Source: Candidatus Aquidulcis sp.
GTDB taxonomy: Bacteria > Chloroflexota > Anaerolineae > UBA4142
Length of the DNA: 57,855 nt
Assembly (NCBI GenBank): GCA_020723345.1
Contig: DYJA01000037.1
Span: forward strand, 1-57,855
Direction: 5' to 3'
Positions 42,705-51,855 of the stretch are shown one piece after another. Both the position numbers and the translations under genes were made by a program. The notes below the pieces were generated by a model. It was not told the origin of the DNA, did not search any database, and saw only the letters and a list, made by a program, of their open reading frames with translations. Position 1 is the stretch's first letter, and each line of letters begins with the position of its first letter.

Positions 42705-44685
42705 ACCGCGCGACTCCTCCCACGACCACCGCGAGCACAATCGTAAACGTCGCAATCCCGATTGCCGCGCGCGTGCCGAGTTCTTTCCGCAGCACCGCGA
42801 ACGTCGCGAGGCACGGAATGTACAGCGTGTTGACGAGCGCGTACACGAATATTTGCTGCGGCGTCATAAACGACAGTAGATTGTCCGCGCCCGAACCGTA
42901 CTGCACGAGCGCGAGCGTCAACAGAAATTGCAGCGCGAGTTCCTTTCGCAGCGTCGCAAAGATCAGCGTCAAGCCCGCAATTGCCGGCAAACCCAGCCAG
43001 CCCTCCACAATCGGCGCGAGCGGCGCGCTGAAAATCCAGATCGCGCCGGTTTCGTACAACACGCCCATCACGAAACTGCCGATCAACACAATCGGCAGCG
43101 CAGTCAAAATGAATTCGCGGAAACGAAACCAGGTCTTGCGCGCGACGACGCTCGGCGTCGGCACGCGGAACGGAAACATTTCCATCACGAGATCGTCGGA
43201 ACGCCCAGGCATCAGCCGACTCAACGCGACGCCGGTCGCGATGATCAGCGCAAGCGAAATCAGCAAAATCGCCGCGCCGTACTGCCAGCCCGCGAACAAC
43301 GCCGCGCCGCCAGCGATGACGGCAGTACGAGCGGAACACGGCGTCAGCACGACGAGCGTCGACGCGATCACGCGCTCGCGCCGCGTCGTCAACACGCGCG
43401 TCCCCATAATCGCCGGGACATTGCAGCCCGCGCCGGCGAGGAGCATAATCACCGCGCGTCCGTGCAAGCCCAAACGTTTCATCAGCGCGTCCACCAGAAA
43501 CGCAATCGAATTCATATAGCCGCTATCTTCGAGCAGCGCGAGGAGCGCGTAAAACGTCAGCACGTACGGAATTCCGATTTCGAGCGCGGCTTCGATCCCC
43601 GCGTCGAAACCCCACAGTGCGATTTTTCCCAAGATACTTTCGCCGAAGATCAGCGCGACGACGGCTTGGATGGGCGGCGAGACGAACGCCTCCCAGAAAC
43701 CCGCAAACGCCTCCGCCATCGTTCCGCCTGCCCAGAACAGAAACGCGAACAGCGCGATCAGCACGCCGATCAGCGTCGGAATTCCGGTCAGCGGCTGAAT
43801 CGACGCGCGCCACAATTTCACCGACAGCGGTTCGCGTTCCGCGCACTGACTAGTCGCGTGGCAGGCGATCTCCCGCGCGAGTGCGTGCCGCGCGCGCGGC
43901 AAATGCAAACTGAGCGGCTCGCCGACGCGCGCTTCGATTGCCGCGCTCAACTCGCGCGACCGCGCGAGGACTGCCGCGCCGCCCGACGTTTGCGCGACCG
44001 CGCGCGTCAACTCGGCGTCGTCCTCCAACAGCAAGATCGCGAGCGCGCGCGGCGTCAAGCGGTACGGCGTTTCGGCGAGCGTCGCACAAATCGTGCGCGC
44101 AAGCGCGTCAATCGCCGTTTCGATCTCGATATCGTATTCCGGCGCGGCGTGCGTTGCGCGCGGCAAGCGCGCGGCAGCGTCGATCAATTCGGCGACCCCG
44201 TTGCCGCGCGTGGCAATCGTCGGCACGACGGGCGCCCGCCGATCGCCGGATAGACGCGCGGCGTCAATCGCGATCCCGGCGCGCGTCGCTTCGTCCATCA
44301 AATTCACCGCGACGACGAGCGGCAGACCCAGGTCGAGGTACTGCAAAACGAGATAGAGATTGCGTTCGAGATTCGTCGCGTCGGCGATCGCGACAATCGC
44401 GTCCGGCGGGTTTTCCAGCACGGCTTGGCGCGCGACCTGCTGATCCTCGCTGTGCGCGCCGAGCGCGTACGTGCCGGGCAAATCGATGACGCCGATCCGT
44501 CTGCCGTCGAACTGCATGACACCCAGGTTCAGCGCGACCGTTTTGCCCGGATAATTCGCGGTCTCGGCGTGCGCGCCCGTCAGCCGATTGAACAACGACG
44601 ATTTGCCGACGTTCGGATTGCCCGCGAGCGCGATGGTTAGATCGGCGTTCGGAAGATGTTGCGTGATTACGTGACAGGATGACAT
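42685..44685 (-). CDS. feoB: Ferrous iron transporter FeoB
   Basis: A 666-residue protein. The N-terminal G domain has AGNPNVGKSSLFN (G1), DLPGTYAL (G3) and VNLMDEA (G4). The gate region has NVPAIMGTRVL and the CSARTAV segment; many helices follow (FRFREFILTALPIVLIG, LEDSGYMNSIAFLVDALM). It imports Fe2+ across the inner membrane. ATG 44685 (MSSCHVIT) is chosen since earlier codons are repeat. The FeoA function is carried by the adjacent DtxR-FeoA fusion regulator. Confidence 0.96.
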   Translation of the reverse strand: MSSCHVITQHLPNADLTIALAGNPNVGKSSLFNRLTGAHAETANYPGKTVALNLGVMQFDGRRIGVIDLPGTYALGAHSEDQQVARQAVLENPPDAIVAIADATNLERNLYLVLQYLDLGLPLVVAVNLMDEATRAGIAIDAARLSGDRRAPVVPTIATRGNGVAELIDAAARLPRATHAAPEYDIEIETAIDALARTICATLAETPYRLTPRALAILLLEDDAELTRAVAQTSGGAAVLARSRELSAAIEARVGEPLSLHLPRARHALAREIACHATSQCAEREPLSVKLWRASIQPLTGIPTLIGVLIALFAFLFWAGGTMAEAFAGFWEAFVSPPIQAVVALIFGESILGKIALWGFDAGIEAALEIGIPYVLTFYALLALLEDSGYMNSIAFLVDALMKRLGLHGRAVIMLLAGAGCNVPAIMGTRVLTTRRERVIASTLVVLTPCSARTAVIAGGAALFAGWQYGAAILLISLALIIATGVALSRLMPGRSDDLVMEMFPFRVPTPSVVARKTWFRFREFILTALPIVLIGSFVMGVLYETGAIWIFSAPLAPIVEGWLGLPAIAGLTLIFATLRKELALQFLLTLALVQYGSGADNLLSFMTPQQIFVYALVNTLYIPCLATFAVLRKELGTRAAIGIATFTIVLAVVVGGVARYALAIL

Positions 44686-44687
44686 TT

Positions 44688-44768
44688 CGAATTCCAAATT
44701 CCAAATTCTAAATTCCAAATTCGATAGCGCGGTCTTTGAATTTTGAATTTAGAATTACGAATTTTCAA
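44688..44768. repeat. Heptamer hairpin, AATTCCA/TTTGAAT family
   Basis: AATTCCAAATTCCAAATTC and TAAATTCCAAATTCG are mirrored by TTTGAATTTTGAATTTAG and AATTACGAATTTTC. It fills the feoB-dtxR gap and reaches the dtxR stop. Confidence 0.88.
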
Positions 44769-45432
44769 TTTCCTTGATCCAAATTCGAGCGGCTAGATTC
44801 CGCCCCAGCGCGTAATGCGCGCGTCCGACGCGCACCATCACGGGACCGCCGAACGGCGCGACGTTCTCGACTTCGATTTCGACGTTCGGGAGCAAGCCAA
44901 GCGTCGCCAGGTGCTGCAACGCGGCGGGCGTTTCTGAGCCAATGCGCGTGATGCTCGCGCGTGTCTGCGCCGCGCACGCGGACAACGCTCGCGTTGGCAA
45001 AGGCGTGGCGGCGGGCGCAGACGGAATCGGGTTGCCGTGCGGACAAGTCGCCGGATTGCCGAGTTCTTCGGCGAGCGCTTGCGTCGTTTCGGCGGAGACG
45101 CGATGCTCCAGTTCGTCCGCTTGGACGTGCGCGCCGGGCAGATCGAAACCCAGCACATCGGTCAAGTGACGTTCGACGACGCGATGGCGGCGCAGTAACG
45201 CGCGCGCGCGTTCCCGACCGGCGGGAGTGAGCGCGAGCGCGCCGCCATTCAGAGCGATTAGAGATTGGGAGATTAGAGATTGAAGCAAGTCAAGCGAGGC
45301 AGCGTTCAATTCGCGAGCGAGATCATCGCGCGTGAGCGTTGCGCCGTTTTCCTCCGCGCGCGCGAGCGTCAGCAGAATCATCTCCGCCGGTTCGTCGCGG
45401 GGCGAGCCAGATTGGAGGGGAAATCTGAGCAC
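44755..45432 (-). CDS. DtxR-family metal regulator with C-terminal FeoA domain
   Basis: A 225-residue protein. The N-terminal winged helix is short (AEMILLTLARAEENGATLTR, ELNAASLDLLQSLISQ, LALTPAGRERARALLRRHRV) and the dimerisation domain has ERHLTDVLGFD and ADELEHRVSAETTQALAE with His/Glu metal ligands and a CPHGNPIP element. The C-terminal 70 residues (ITRIGSETPAALQHLATLG, VMVRVGRAHYALGRNLAARI) are a FeoA/SH3-like domain. A GATTAGA array (45251-45283) is read in frame in the wHTH. It sits upstream of feoB; likely iron- or manganese-responsive repressor acting at the palindrome 45468-45493. Confidence 0.9.
   Translation of the reverse strand: MLRFPLQSGSPRDEPAEMILLTLARAEENGATLTRDDLARELNAASLDLLQSLISQSLIALNGGALALTPAGRERARALLRRHRVVERHLTDVLGFDLPGAHVQADELEHRVSAETTQALAEELGNPATCPHGNPIPSAPAATPLPTRALSACAAQTRASITRIGSETPAALQHLATLGLLPNVEIEVENVAPFGGPVMVRVGRAHYALGRNLAARIWIKEIENS
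45251..45283. repeat. In-frame GATTAGAGATTG array
   Basis: Four units of GATTAGA/GATTGGG type lie inside the DtxR-like gene and encode SLDLLQSLISQSLIA on the minus strand. Confidence 0.7.
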
Positions 45433-45467
45433 CGATCGAACCTCCTGTCGTAAGTTGGGGTAAATTC

Positions 45468-45504
45468 TGATTGTTAGTATAATCTAACAATCAACGTTTG
45501 TCAA
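45468..45504 (-). promoter_or_regulatory. Promoter and palindromic operator of the DtxR-feoB operon
   Basis: On the minus strand TTGACA (45504-45499), 17 nt, TATACT (45481-45476) form a near-consensus sigma-70 promoter. A perfect palindrome with 10-bp arms, TGATTGTTAG-N6-CTAACAATCA (45468-45493), covers the -10. Its TTAG/CTAA inner arms fit DtxR/IdeR-type operators, so metal-dependent autorepression is likely. Confidence 0.75.
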
Positions 45505-45602
45505 CTTTACCAGGTGGAGATTCGGTCAAAAGTCGGTCAAAGTTTGAGGATTATCCTTCGACTACGCGGCAAAGACCGCCGCTCCGCTCAGGATGCTCGC
45601 AA

Positions 45603-47000
45603 TTACACGCGATACAACACGTCCATGTACAGTTTGAGCACATCGCGCACCATGCCGCGCAATTCGACGGCGGACGCCATCCCGTAAATCGGGCCGACGC
45701 CGGAGGGCGCGTCCGGATTCCCCGTGACGAACACGACCGCCTCCCGCAAATCGGCGATGAAGCGTTCTGCAACGCCGGGTTGCGTGTGGCGCAGCGTGAC
45801 GCACAGATGAACGGCGGAGGGCGAGTGCAAACCGTTCAGCCCCCACTGTTTCTGCGTCATTCGCTCCATCACTTGGAAAATGTCCAGCGTCTCCGATCCG
45901 AACGCGAGGACGAAGAGCGGATCGCCGATGAGTTGCAGTTCGGAAATTTCGCGAATGCCTTGCTTGATTTTCGTCGCGGTTTCGAGAATCGCTTTCGCGG
46001 CGCGCAGGTAGCCGTCTGCGCCCATCGTCACCAGCGCCGCCCAACACGCCGCGCTCAGCGCGCCGGGACGACTGCCCGCGATGGTCGGTGAAAAATACAA
46101 ACCGCCGGGCCAATCGGTCGAGATAAAATACTGAAAGTGGCGCAGTTCCGCATCGCGATACAGCACGACCGACGTGCCTTTCGGCGCGTAGCCGTACTTG
46201 TGCGTGTCGGCGGAAATCGAAGTGACGCCGGGCAAACGAAAATCGAATGGCGGGACCGGATAGCCAAGTTTTTCCGCCCACGGCAAAAGAAAACCGCCGA
46301 GACACCCATCGGTGTGAAAGCCGATGCCGCGCGCGCGCGCGAGTTCGGACAGTTCCTCGACCGGGTCGACGATGCCGTGCGGAAACGGCGGCGCAGAGCC
46401 GATCAGCGCGATTGTGTTCGGCGTGAGCGCGGCGCGCGTCGCGGCGAGGTCCGCGCGAAAATCGTCGCCGACCGGCACGCGCACCATTTTGATCCCAAAG
46501 TACTGCGCGGCTTTGTCGAACGCGGCGTGCGCGGTCGTGGGCGCAATGATTTCCGGCGCGGTGATGTTTTTCGTTTCGCGCGCCCAATCGCGGTACGTTT
46601 TCATCGCGAGCAAGATGCTTTCGGTGCCGCCGGAGGTCACGGTGCCGCACGCGCCTGCCGGCGCGCGCAACATCCGCGCCGTCATCGCGACGATTTCCGC
46701 TTCGAACTTGGTCGTCGAGGGCCAGACGTCCGCGTGCAGCGGGTTGCTTTGCGAGTGGAGCGCGTAGACGCGGTTGATGAAATCAATGTGCGCGGTGTCG
46801 CCATGGTAGACCGCGCCCGAAACTTTGCCATCTTTCCAGCGCGCTTCTTCGATTGATTTCAGTCGCTCCATCTCGCGCAAAATCTCGTCGCGCGCGATAC
46901 CGGCGGCAGGCAATTGCGCGAACGTGAGAAAGCCCTCGCGATACGGCTTGAGGGATTTTTCCATTTCAGGAATCAGGTCTTCAAATGGGGACGTGTCCAT
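45603..47000 (-). CDS. Sphingosine-1-phosphate lyase-like PLP decarboxylase-family enzyme
   Basis: A 465-residue group II PLP enzyme. [70 protein letters not shown] (PLP lysine) and [20 protein letters not shown] match sphingosine-1-phosphate lyase (Dpl1) more closely than glutamate decarboxylase. No N-terminal membrane helix is present, unlike the eukaryotic enzyme. Expected reaction is retro-aldol cleavage of a phosphorylated amino alcohol. No sphingolipid pathway genes are in the window. Confidence 0.88.
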   Translation of the reverse strand: MDTSPFEDLIPEMEKSLKPYREGFLTFAQLPAAGIARDEILREMERLKSIEEARWKDGKVSGAVYHGDTAHIDFINRVYALHSQSNPLHADVWPSTTKFEAEIVAMTARMLRAPAGACGTVTSGGTESILLAMKTYRDWARETKNITAPEIIAPTTAHAAFDKAAQYFGIKMVRVPVGDDFRADLAATRAALTPNTIALIGSAPPFPHGIVDPVEELSELARARGIGFHTDGCLGGFLLPWAEKLGYPVPPFDFRLPGVTSISADTHKYGYAPKGTSVVLYRDAELRHFQYFISTDWPGGLYFSPTIAGSRPGALSAACWAALVTMGADGYLRAAKAILETATKIKQGIREISELQLIGDPLFVLAFGSETLDIFQVMERMTQKQWGLNGLHSPSAVHLCVTLRHTQPGVAERFIADLREAVVFVTGNPDAPSGVGPIYGMASAVELRGMVRDVLKLYMDVLYRV

Positions 47001-47010
47001 GTGTGCTCCA

Positions 47011-47115
47011 GAGAAGGGGTAAAGAGGGGATAAGAAGGCGTAGAAGGCAGAGACGGCGAGGCGGCGCGCCTTCCTCCCTTTTGCGCCTTCTCTGCCCTCT
47101 TATCCCCTCTTTACC
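47011..47115. repeat. Hairpin repeat, GGGGATAAGAAGG/CCTTCTCTGCC family
   Basis: GAGAAGGGGTAAAGAGGGG, ATAAGAAGGCG and TAGAAGGCAGAGACGG are mirrored by CCTTCTCTGCCCTCTTATC and CCCTCTTTACCGCTC. It lies between the PLP enzyme and kinase genes and covers the kinase stop codon. Confidence 0.88.
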
Positions 47116-48698
47116 GCTCTGACGCGGTTCAACCGCTCGTAGATTTTCCGATTTTGTTTGTAGAGTTCCACGAACTCGGCGAACAACTTGTCGTACAGTT
47201 TGCGATGGGCTGGATTGGGTTGGTACTCGTTTTGGATCTGAACGTGGCGGGGCACGTCGTTAAAGCGCGTGTACCCCAACCCGACCGACGCGATCAACGC
47301 CGCGCCACGCGCGTTGGCGAGAATCGGTTCTTTGACTTGACGAATCGCGCGGTTCAACACGTCGGCGTGAATCTGGCACCAGACATTTGAATTCGCGCCG
47401 CCGCCGACCATCCGAATCGGATTCATCGGTCTGCCGCAGAATTTTTCGACGGGACCGAGAATCCAACGCGTGTTGAGCGCGACGCCTTCCAGCACCGCGC
47501 GCACGATGTCCGACCGCGTATTTTCGAGCGACAGATTGTGGATGCCCGCGCGAATCCAGCCATCGTCCACCGGGGTGCGTTCGCCGAAGAGCCAGGGGGT
47601 GTACAGCACGCCGCGACTGCCCGGCGGCGCTTGCGCGGCGACGTGATTGAGCGCGGCGAAAAAATTCTCCGGCGTTTTCGTCGAGAGCAACGCGTCGTCG
47701 TGATACAAAATGTTGTCACGCAGCCAGGTCAAATTGCCGCCGGCAGTTTCTTGCGCTGCCATCAGCAAAAAGCGATCCGGAATCGCGCAGGGCAGCGACG
47801 CCATCACAGTGGCAAGATCAGTTTTCTTAAACGGGAGATGCGTCGCAATCCAAGACGACGTGCCGAGATAGATGTGCGCGGCGTAATCGTCCACCGCGCC
47901 CGAGCCAATCGCCGCGGCGGGAACGTCGAACGCTCCGGCGACGACCTGGGTATCGCGGCGCAAGCCCAACTCATCGGCGACTTGCGGCAGCAGCGGGCCC
48001 AGCACGTCAATGCTGCGAACGATGTCGGGAAATTTGTCGCGATCGATGGTAGACCGTCGGATCAAGCCGTCGTGATAGGTGATGTGTTCGGGACGGCGAT
48101 TGTCGGTGACCCAGCGCGCGATGACGGAATCGCACGTGGTCACAAATCTGCCGGTGAAACGGAAATTGATGTAATCGAGAACGTCGAGGAATTTGTGCGT
48201 GCGGCGATAAATGTCGGGGAGTTCGTGCTTGATGTAGAGCGCGTGACCGAAATCGTCTTTGCCGGAGAGAAACGGCGCGCCGCCCGTGAGCCGAATCCAT
48301 TGCAAAACTTTGGTCAGCGCGTAGCCGTCAATGTTGATCAGTCCGCCCGCGATTTTGCGCGTGTGTTCCGCGCCGCGCGTATCGAGCCAGATCAGCGCGC
48401 GCGTCAAGCCGTTGCCCGCGCGATCGACCGGAACAGTGCCGAACCCATGCGTGCTCGCGCAGACGGCGATCACATCGGCGCGCGGCGCGCGCGTTTGATC
48501 GAGCAATCGGTTTGCGGCGATGACGATGGCGCGCCACCAAGCGGTGGCATCTTGTTCCGCGCCGCCGTTCGGCAAAATGTAGAGCGGGACGGGTTCGGAA
48601 TTCCAACCAAGCGCGTCGCCGTAAATCGTAAAGAGTCCAACTTTTGCGCCGGAGGTTCCCAGGTCAATCGCCAGGATACACTTGTCGTGGTTTGACAT
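47100..48698 (-). CDS. FGGY-family carbohydrate kinase
   Basis: A 532-residue sugar kinase of the xylulokinase/glycerol kinase superfamily. The N-terminal LAIDLGTSGAKVGLF is the phosphate-1 loop, ALIWLDTRGAEHTRKIAGG contains the catalytic-base WxDxR, and the ATPase core has HIYLGTSSWIATHLP, LDNILYHDDALLS and MVGGGANSNVWCQIHADVL. It phosphorylates a pentulose or related sugar; the substrate is not fixed by these motifs. The C-terminal ~12 residues are near the repeat. Confidence 0.92.
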   Translation of the reverse strand: MSNHDKCILAIDLGTSGAKVGLFTIYGDALGWNSEPVPLYILPNGGAEQDATAWWRAIVIAANRLLDQTRAPRADVIAVCASTHGFGTVPVDRAGNGLTRALIWLDTRGAEHTRKIAGGLINIDGYALTKVLQWIRLTGGAPFLSGKDDFGHALYIKHELPDIYRRTHKFLDVLDYINFRFTGRFVTTCDSVIARWVTDNRRPEHITYHDGLIRRSTIDRDKFPDIVRSIDVLGPLLPQVADELGLRRDTQVVAGAFDVPAAAIGSGAVDDYAAHIYLGTSSWIATHLPFKKTDLATVMASLPCAIPDRFLLMAAQETAGGNLTWLRDNILYHDDALLSTKTPENFFAALNHVAAQAPPGSRGVLYTPWLFGERTPVDDGWIRAGIHNLSLENTRSDIVRAVLEGVALNTRWILGPVEKFCGRPMNPIRMVGGGANSNVWCQIHADVLNRAIRQVKEPILANARGAALIASVGLGYTRFNDVPRHVQIQNEYQPNPAHRKLYDKLFAEFVELYKQNRKIYERLNRVRAVKRG

Positions 48699-48719
48699 TT
48701 GCCATCTGCGCGGTATTTG

Positions 48720-48782
48720 TTCAACCTTGCGAAGGTTCGGCTTGAATTCGCGTCTCGCGTGAATTCAACCTTCGCCAGGATG
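48720..48782. repeat. AACCTTCGC/GCGAAGG repeat
   Basis: TTCAACCTTGCGAAGGTTCG is followed by GAATTCGCGTCTCGCGTGAA and TTCAACCTTCGCC. These form nested inverted repeats between the kinase and GAF genes. Confidence 0.6.
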
Positions 48783-48786
48783 ACTG

Positions 48787-50358
48787 TTACGGCAGGTTCG
48801 TAGCCGCAATCAATTGCATAAATGCGCCGACCACCTTGGGATCAAAATGCGTGCCGGCAAGTGTTTGGATGCGTTTTAGGATTTTCGCGGGGCGCCAGGC
48901 GGCGTGATACGGACGCACCGACTGTAAAGCGTCCCAAACATCCACAATCGCAAAGATGCGCGCTTCGAGAGGAATGGCTTCGCCCGCGGGCTTGAGGTAC
49001 TCGATGGGCGCGAGCAATTCGTACGCGTAAAGCGGGTGCTTGCGCATCTCCGCCCATTCTTTGGCGTTCAGCCGATCCGGTTTCAGCAAGATACTTTCGG
49101 GCACATTCAATTTGCCGATGTCGTGCAGCAGCGCGCCGCGGCGGAGGTGGACGAACTGCGTTTCGGGCACATTCAACGCGCGCGCGAGGCGCAGCGTCAA
49201 ATCGGCGACGCGCGTGGAATGTCCCTGCGGTTCGCGTTCGAGCATCTCGAGCGCGCGCGCCCATCCTTCGATCATCGCATCGAAGGCGACGCCCAATTCC
49301 ACGTTCGCGCGTCCCAGCGTTTCGAATTGCGCGGCGTTGCTGATCGCGATTGCCGCGAGTTCGGCGAGCGTTTGCAGAAAATCGAGCCACTCTTGATCGG
49401 GATCGTGCGGCGCGCGATGGAAAATTTCGAGCACGCCTTTGATTTGACCGCGCGCGATGAGGGGCGTCGCCAAACATGCCGCGAACGCGTCGTCGACAGA
49501 ACACGTCATCCGCGCGCCGGACTTGAGATCGGGGACGATGACGGTCTGTCGTTCGACAGCGGCGCGTCCAGCCACGCCTTCGCCCAGATTGACCGCGCGT
49601 TTTACATCCGCGCCGCGCAAGCCGCGCCCGGCGGCGGATTCAAGTTGCTGGGTGTGCGGATTGAACAGAAGAATATCGGCGGCGTCGGCTTGCAATTGCG
49701 AGATCACTTGATCGAGCAAGATGTTGAGCGTCACGCGCAGATCGAGACTCGTGCTGATCGCCATGTTGACCGTTTGCAATGCGGTGAGCCGACGCAAGCG
49801 GCGTTCGGTCAGCGCGTTCAACTGCAGGCGATGGATCGCGATCCCGGCGATTTCGGCGACTGTCGTCAAAAGTTGCACCTGCTCCGGCGACAAGGCGCGC
49901 GGCAACAACACGGAGGCAAAGAGCACGCCGACAGTTTCGCGCGTCGTGCGAATCGGCAGCGCCGCGCCGGCAAGATTCGGCGGGACTTGCGCGCGCGCCG
50001 ATGGGTGCGTGCGGGGATCCGTCTTGAATTCGTTCGAGATGTGCGATTGACCGGACAAAAAGACCTGCCCCGCGATGCCATCGCCCGGCTTGAGGCGCAC
50101 GTTGATGTTAGGGAATCCACTCGCGGCAACCTGACACAATTCATTGCGCGCCGTATCGTGGAGCCAAATCGTGACCGCCGCCGCGTCGATCATCGCAAGC
50201 GTTTCATTCGCGAGGATCGGCAGCATCTCGTCCAACGTTTGCGCCACCCGCAGCGCGCCCGACAGTTTGTTGACCGCTTCGAGATGCGCCAACCGTCGGT
50301 ACGCGTCGGCGTCCAGGACAGGTTTTCCAGATTGCTGAGGAGTTTGATTGAGCATCAT
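48787..50358 (-). CDS. Two-GAF HD-GYP-like protein lacking the HHE/GYP core
   Basis: A 523-residue protein. Two GAF domains (about 45-190 and 205-360) precede an HD-GYP domain with HSTRVADLTLRLA, LLHDIGKLNVPESILLKP (HD motif) and EWAEMRKHPLYAYELL. The expected next segment, about 21 residues including HHExxDGxGYP, is absent: EYLKPA runs directly into GEAIPLEARIFAIVDVWDAL. So metal-ligand histidines and the GYP motif are missing, and cyclic-di-GMP phosphodiesterase activity is unlikely. ATG 50358 is chosen (GGAG 6 nt upstream). Confidence 0.85.
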   Translation of the reverse strand: MMLNQTPQQSGKPVLDADAYRRLAHLEAVNKLSGALRVAQTLDEMLPILANETLAMIDAAAVTIWLHDTARNELCQVAASGFPNINVRLKPGDGIAGQVFLSGQSHISNEFKTDPRTHPSARAQVPPNLAGAALPIRTTRETVGVLFASVLLPRALSPEQVQLLTTVAEIAGIAIHRLQLNALTERRLRRLTALQTVNMAISTSLDLRVTLNILLDQVISQLQADAADILLFNPHTQQLESAAGRGLRGADVKRAVNLGEGVAGRAAVERQTVIVPDLKSGARMTCSVDDAFAACLATPLIARGQIKGVLEIFHRAPHDPDQEWLDFLQTLAELAAIAISNAAQFETLGRANVELGVAFDAMIEGWARALEMLEREPQGHSTRVADLTLRLARALNVPETQFVHLRRGALLHDIGKLNVPESILLKPDRLNAKEWAEMRKHPLYAYELLAPIEYLKPAGEAIPLEARIFAIVDVWDALQSVRPYHAAWRPAKILKRIQTLAGTHFDPKVVGAFMQLIAATNLP

Positions 50359-50373
50359 TGCCAACTCCAGGGA

Positions 50374-50425
50374 ACGACCGCCGACGACTGACGGCAGACC
50401 GCGATCATAAAGCGGCGGTCGGGAG
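50374..50425. repeat. Heptamer hairpin, GACCGCC/GGCGGTC family
   Basis: ACGACCGCCGACGACTGACG and GCAGACCGCG are mirrored by AGCGGCGGTCGGG. It lies between ychF and the GAF/HD-GYP gene, touching the ychF 3' end. Confidence 0.85.
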
Positions 50426-50427
50426 TT

Positions 50428-51522
50428 CTACGAAACGTTGAATCGAATGGAAATCACGTCGCCGTCTTGGACGATGTACTCTTTGCCTTCGAGGCGCAGC
50501 AAACCGCGCTGACGCGCTTGCGCGAGACTGCCGCTCGCGATCAGATCGGCGTACGCGATCACTTCGGCGCGAATGAACCCGCGCGCGAGATCGGTGTGGA
50601 TCGCGCCCGCTGCGTCGACAGCCGTTGCGCCGACCGGAATCGTCCACGCGCGCACTTCGTCATCGCCGACGGTGAAGAACGCTTGCAAACCGAGCAGAGT
50701 GTACGACAATCGAATGACTTTGGCAAGTCCCGCTTCTGTAATACCGTATTCCGCGAGAAACGCGCGGGCGTCCTCCGACGACATTTGCGCGATTTCCATT
50801 TCGAGTTTGCCTTGCAAGGTCGCGAGCAGCGTCTTTTTGTGATCGTATCTGACGATGGTCGCCGGATCGGTGATCGCGCGGTCGCCGACGTTCAGCACGA
50901 CGAGTTGCGGTTTGATCGTCGTGAGCGCAAGATTTTTGACGAGGCGCGCTTCGTCGTCACTCAGTTCGAGATCGCGCAACGGCAGTCCGTTTTCAAGGTG
51001 CGGCTTGAACCGCTGGAGCAGCGTTTGCTCTTTCAGTTGCGCGTCGCGTTCGGCGGGCGCGCTGATCCGCTTGGCGCGCGCGGTTTGCAGGCGTTCGAGG
51101 CGTCGCTCAACGACCGCAAGATCGGAGAGAATTAACTCAGTGTCAAGAATTTCGAGATCGCGCTGTGGATCAACCGTCTCTTCGATATGCGGGACGGTCT
51201 CGTCTTCAAACGCGCGGACGACGTGGAGGAGCGCGTCGTTCTGCGCGATCTGATTGAGCAACGTACCGTCGAGTCCGCCTTTTTCGCCGATGCCGCGTTG
51301 GAGTCCGGCGATGTCGTTGTACTGCACTTGCGCGCGCGTCGTCTTGCGCGGGTTGAACATTTTCGAGAGGATGTCCACGCGCGGATCGGGCACGTCGACC
51401 ATCGCGGTATGGATTTCCAATTTGCCGGAGGAGTACGCCTCTGTTTCGATTTGTCCGCGTGTGAGCGCGTTGAAGATCGTAGTTTTGGTGCTGTTGGGTA
51501 GTCCGATGATGCCGATTTGCAT
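50428..51522 (-). CDS. ychF: YchF-family Obg-like ATPase/GTPase
   Basis: A 364-residue protein of normal YchF length. The G1 loop is GLPNSTKTTIFN, in which the usual Gly before Lys is Thr; VDVPDPR and NDIAGLQRGIGEKGGL are switch regions; the helical domain spans VDPQRDLEILDTELILSDLA to the RLERLQTA region; the TGS-like C-terminus ends EYIVQDGDVISIRFNVS. YchF proteins bind ribosomes and prefer ATP. Its first ~10 codons are duplicated at 52230-52321. Confidence 0.9.
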   Translation of the reverse strand: MQIGIIGLPNSTKTTIFNALTRGQIETEAYSSGKLEIHTAMVDVPDPRVDILSKMFNPRKTTRAQVQYNDIAGLQRGIGEKGGLDGTLLNQIAQNDALLHVVRAFEDETVPHIEETVDPQRDLEILDTELILSDLAVVERRLERLQTARAKRISAPAERDAQLKEQTLLQRFKPHLENGLPLRDLELSDDEARLVKNLALTTIKPQLVVLNVGDRAITDPATIVRYDHKKTLLATLQGKLEMEIAQMSSEDARAFLAEYGITEAGLAKVIRLSYTLLGLQAFFTVGDDEVRAWTIPVGATAVDAAGAIHTDLARGFIRAEVIAYADLIASGSLAQARQRGLLRLEGKEYIVQDGDVISIRFNVS

Positions 51523-51583
51523 GGCGGGGAGTATAGCACAACGCGGGGAAAATGAAAAACCGCAGATGCACGAGCGCTGCGGT
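51492..51583. repeat. 92-nt direct repeat, copy 1 (ychF start region)
   Basis: It covers the first codons of ychF and ~60 nt upstream, including a stem AAACCGCAG/CTGCGGTTT that can act as a terminator. It aligns without gaps to 52230-52321 with about 10 differences by eye. Confidence 0.85.
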
Positions 51584-51606
51584 TTTCAAAAACTCCGCTC
51601 GTTGCA

Positions 51607-51855
51607 TCAAGCGAACACTTCGACCGGAACTTGGATTGCTGTCTTTGGCTTGTTGTGTTGCTCGTAAATGGCTTTGAAGCGGCGTTCAATCTCAAGCAAG
51701 GTTGTCCCGGCGTAGTATCGTTCGCCGCAGCGCAGACACACTTCGCATGGCACATCGCGCACGACGAGATAGTTCCCATTGCGCCGATAAATGTATTCCA
51801 CTTTGCGTTCTTCAAAATCGCTGTTGCCACAAATATGACAACGAGTCTCGTTCAT
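51607..51855 (-). CDS. YgiT-type zinc finger protein (antitoxin-like)
   Basis: An 82-residue protein with CHICGNSDFEERKVEY and CEVCLRCGERYYAG (two CxxC pairs as in YgiT/MqsA N-termini) followed by ETLLEIER-like helix GTTLLEIERRFKAIYEQHN. ATG 51855 overlaps the end of the DUF4258 gene by 4 bp (ATGA type), so the pair is co-translated. In such pairs the YgiT-type protein is the antitoxin and autorepressor, though a full helix-turn-helix domain is not seen here. Confidence 0.85.
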   Translation of the reverse strand: MNETRCHICGNSDFEERKVEYIYRRNGNYLVVRDVPCEVCLRCGERYYAGTTLLEIERRFKAIYEQHNKPKTAIQVPVEVFA

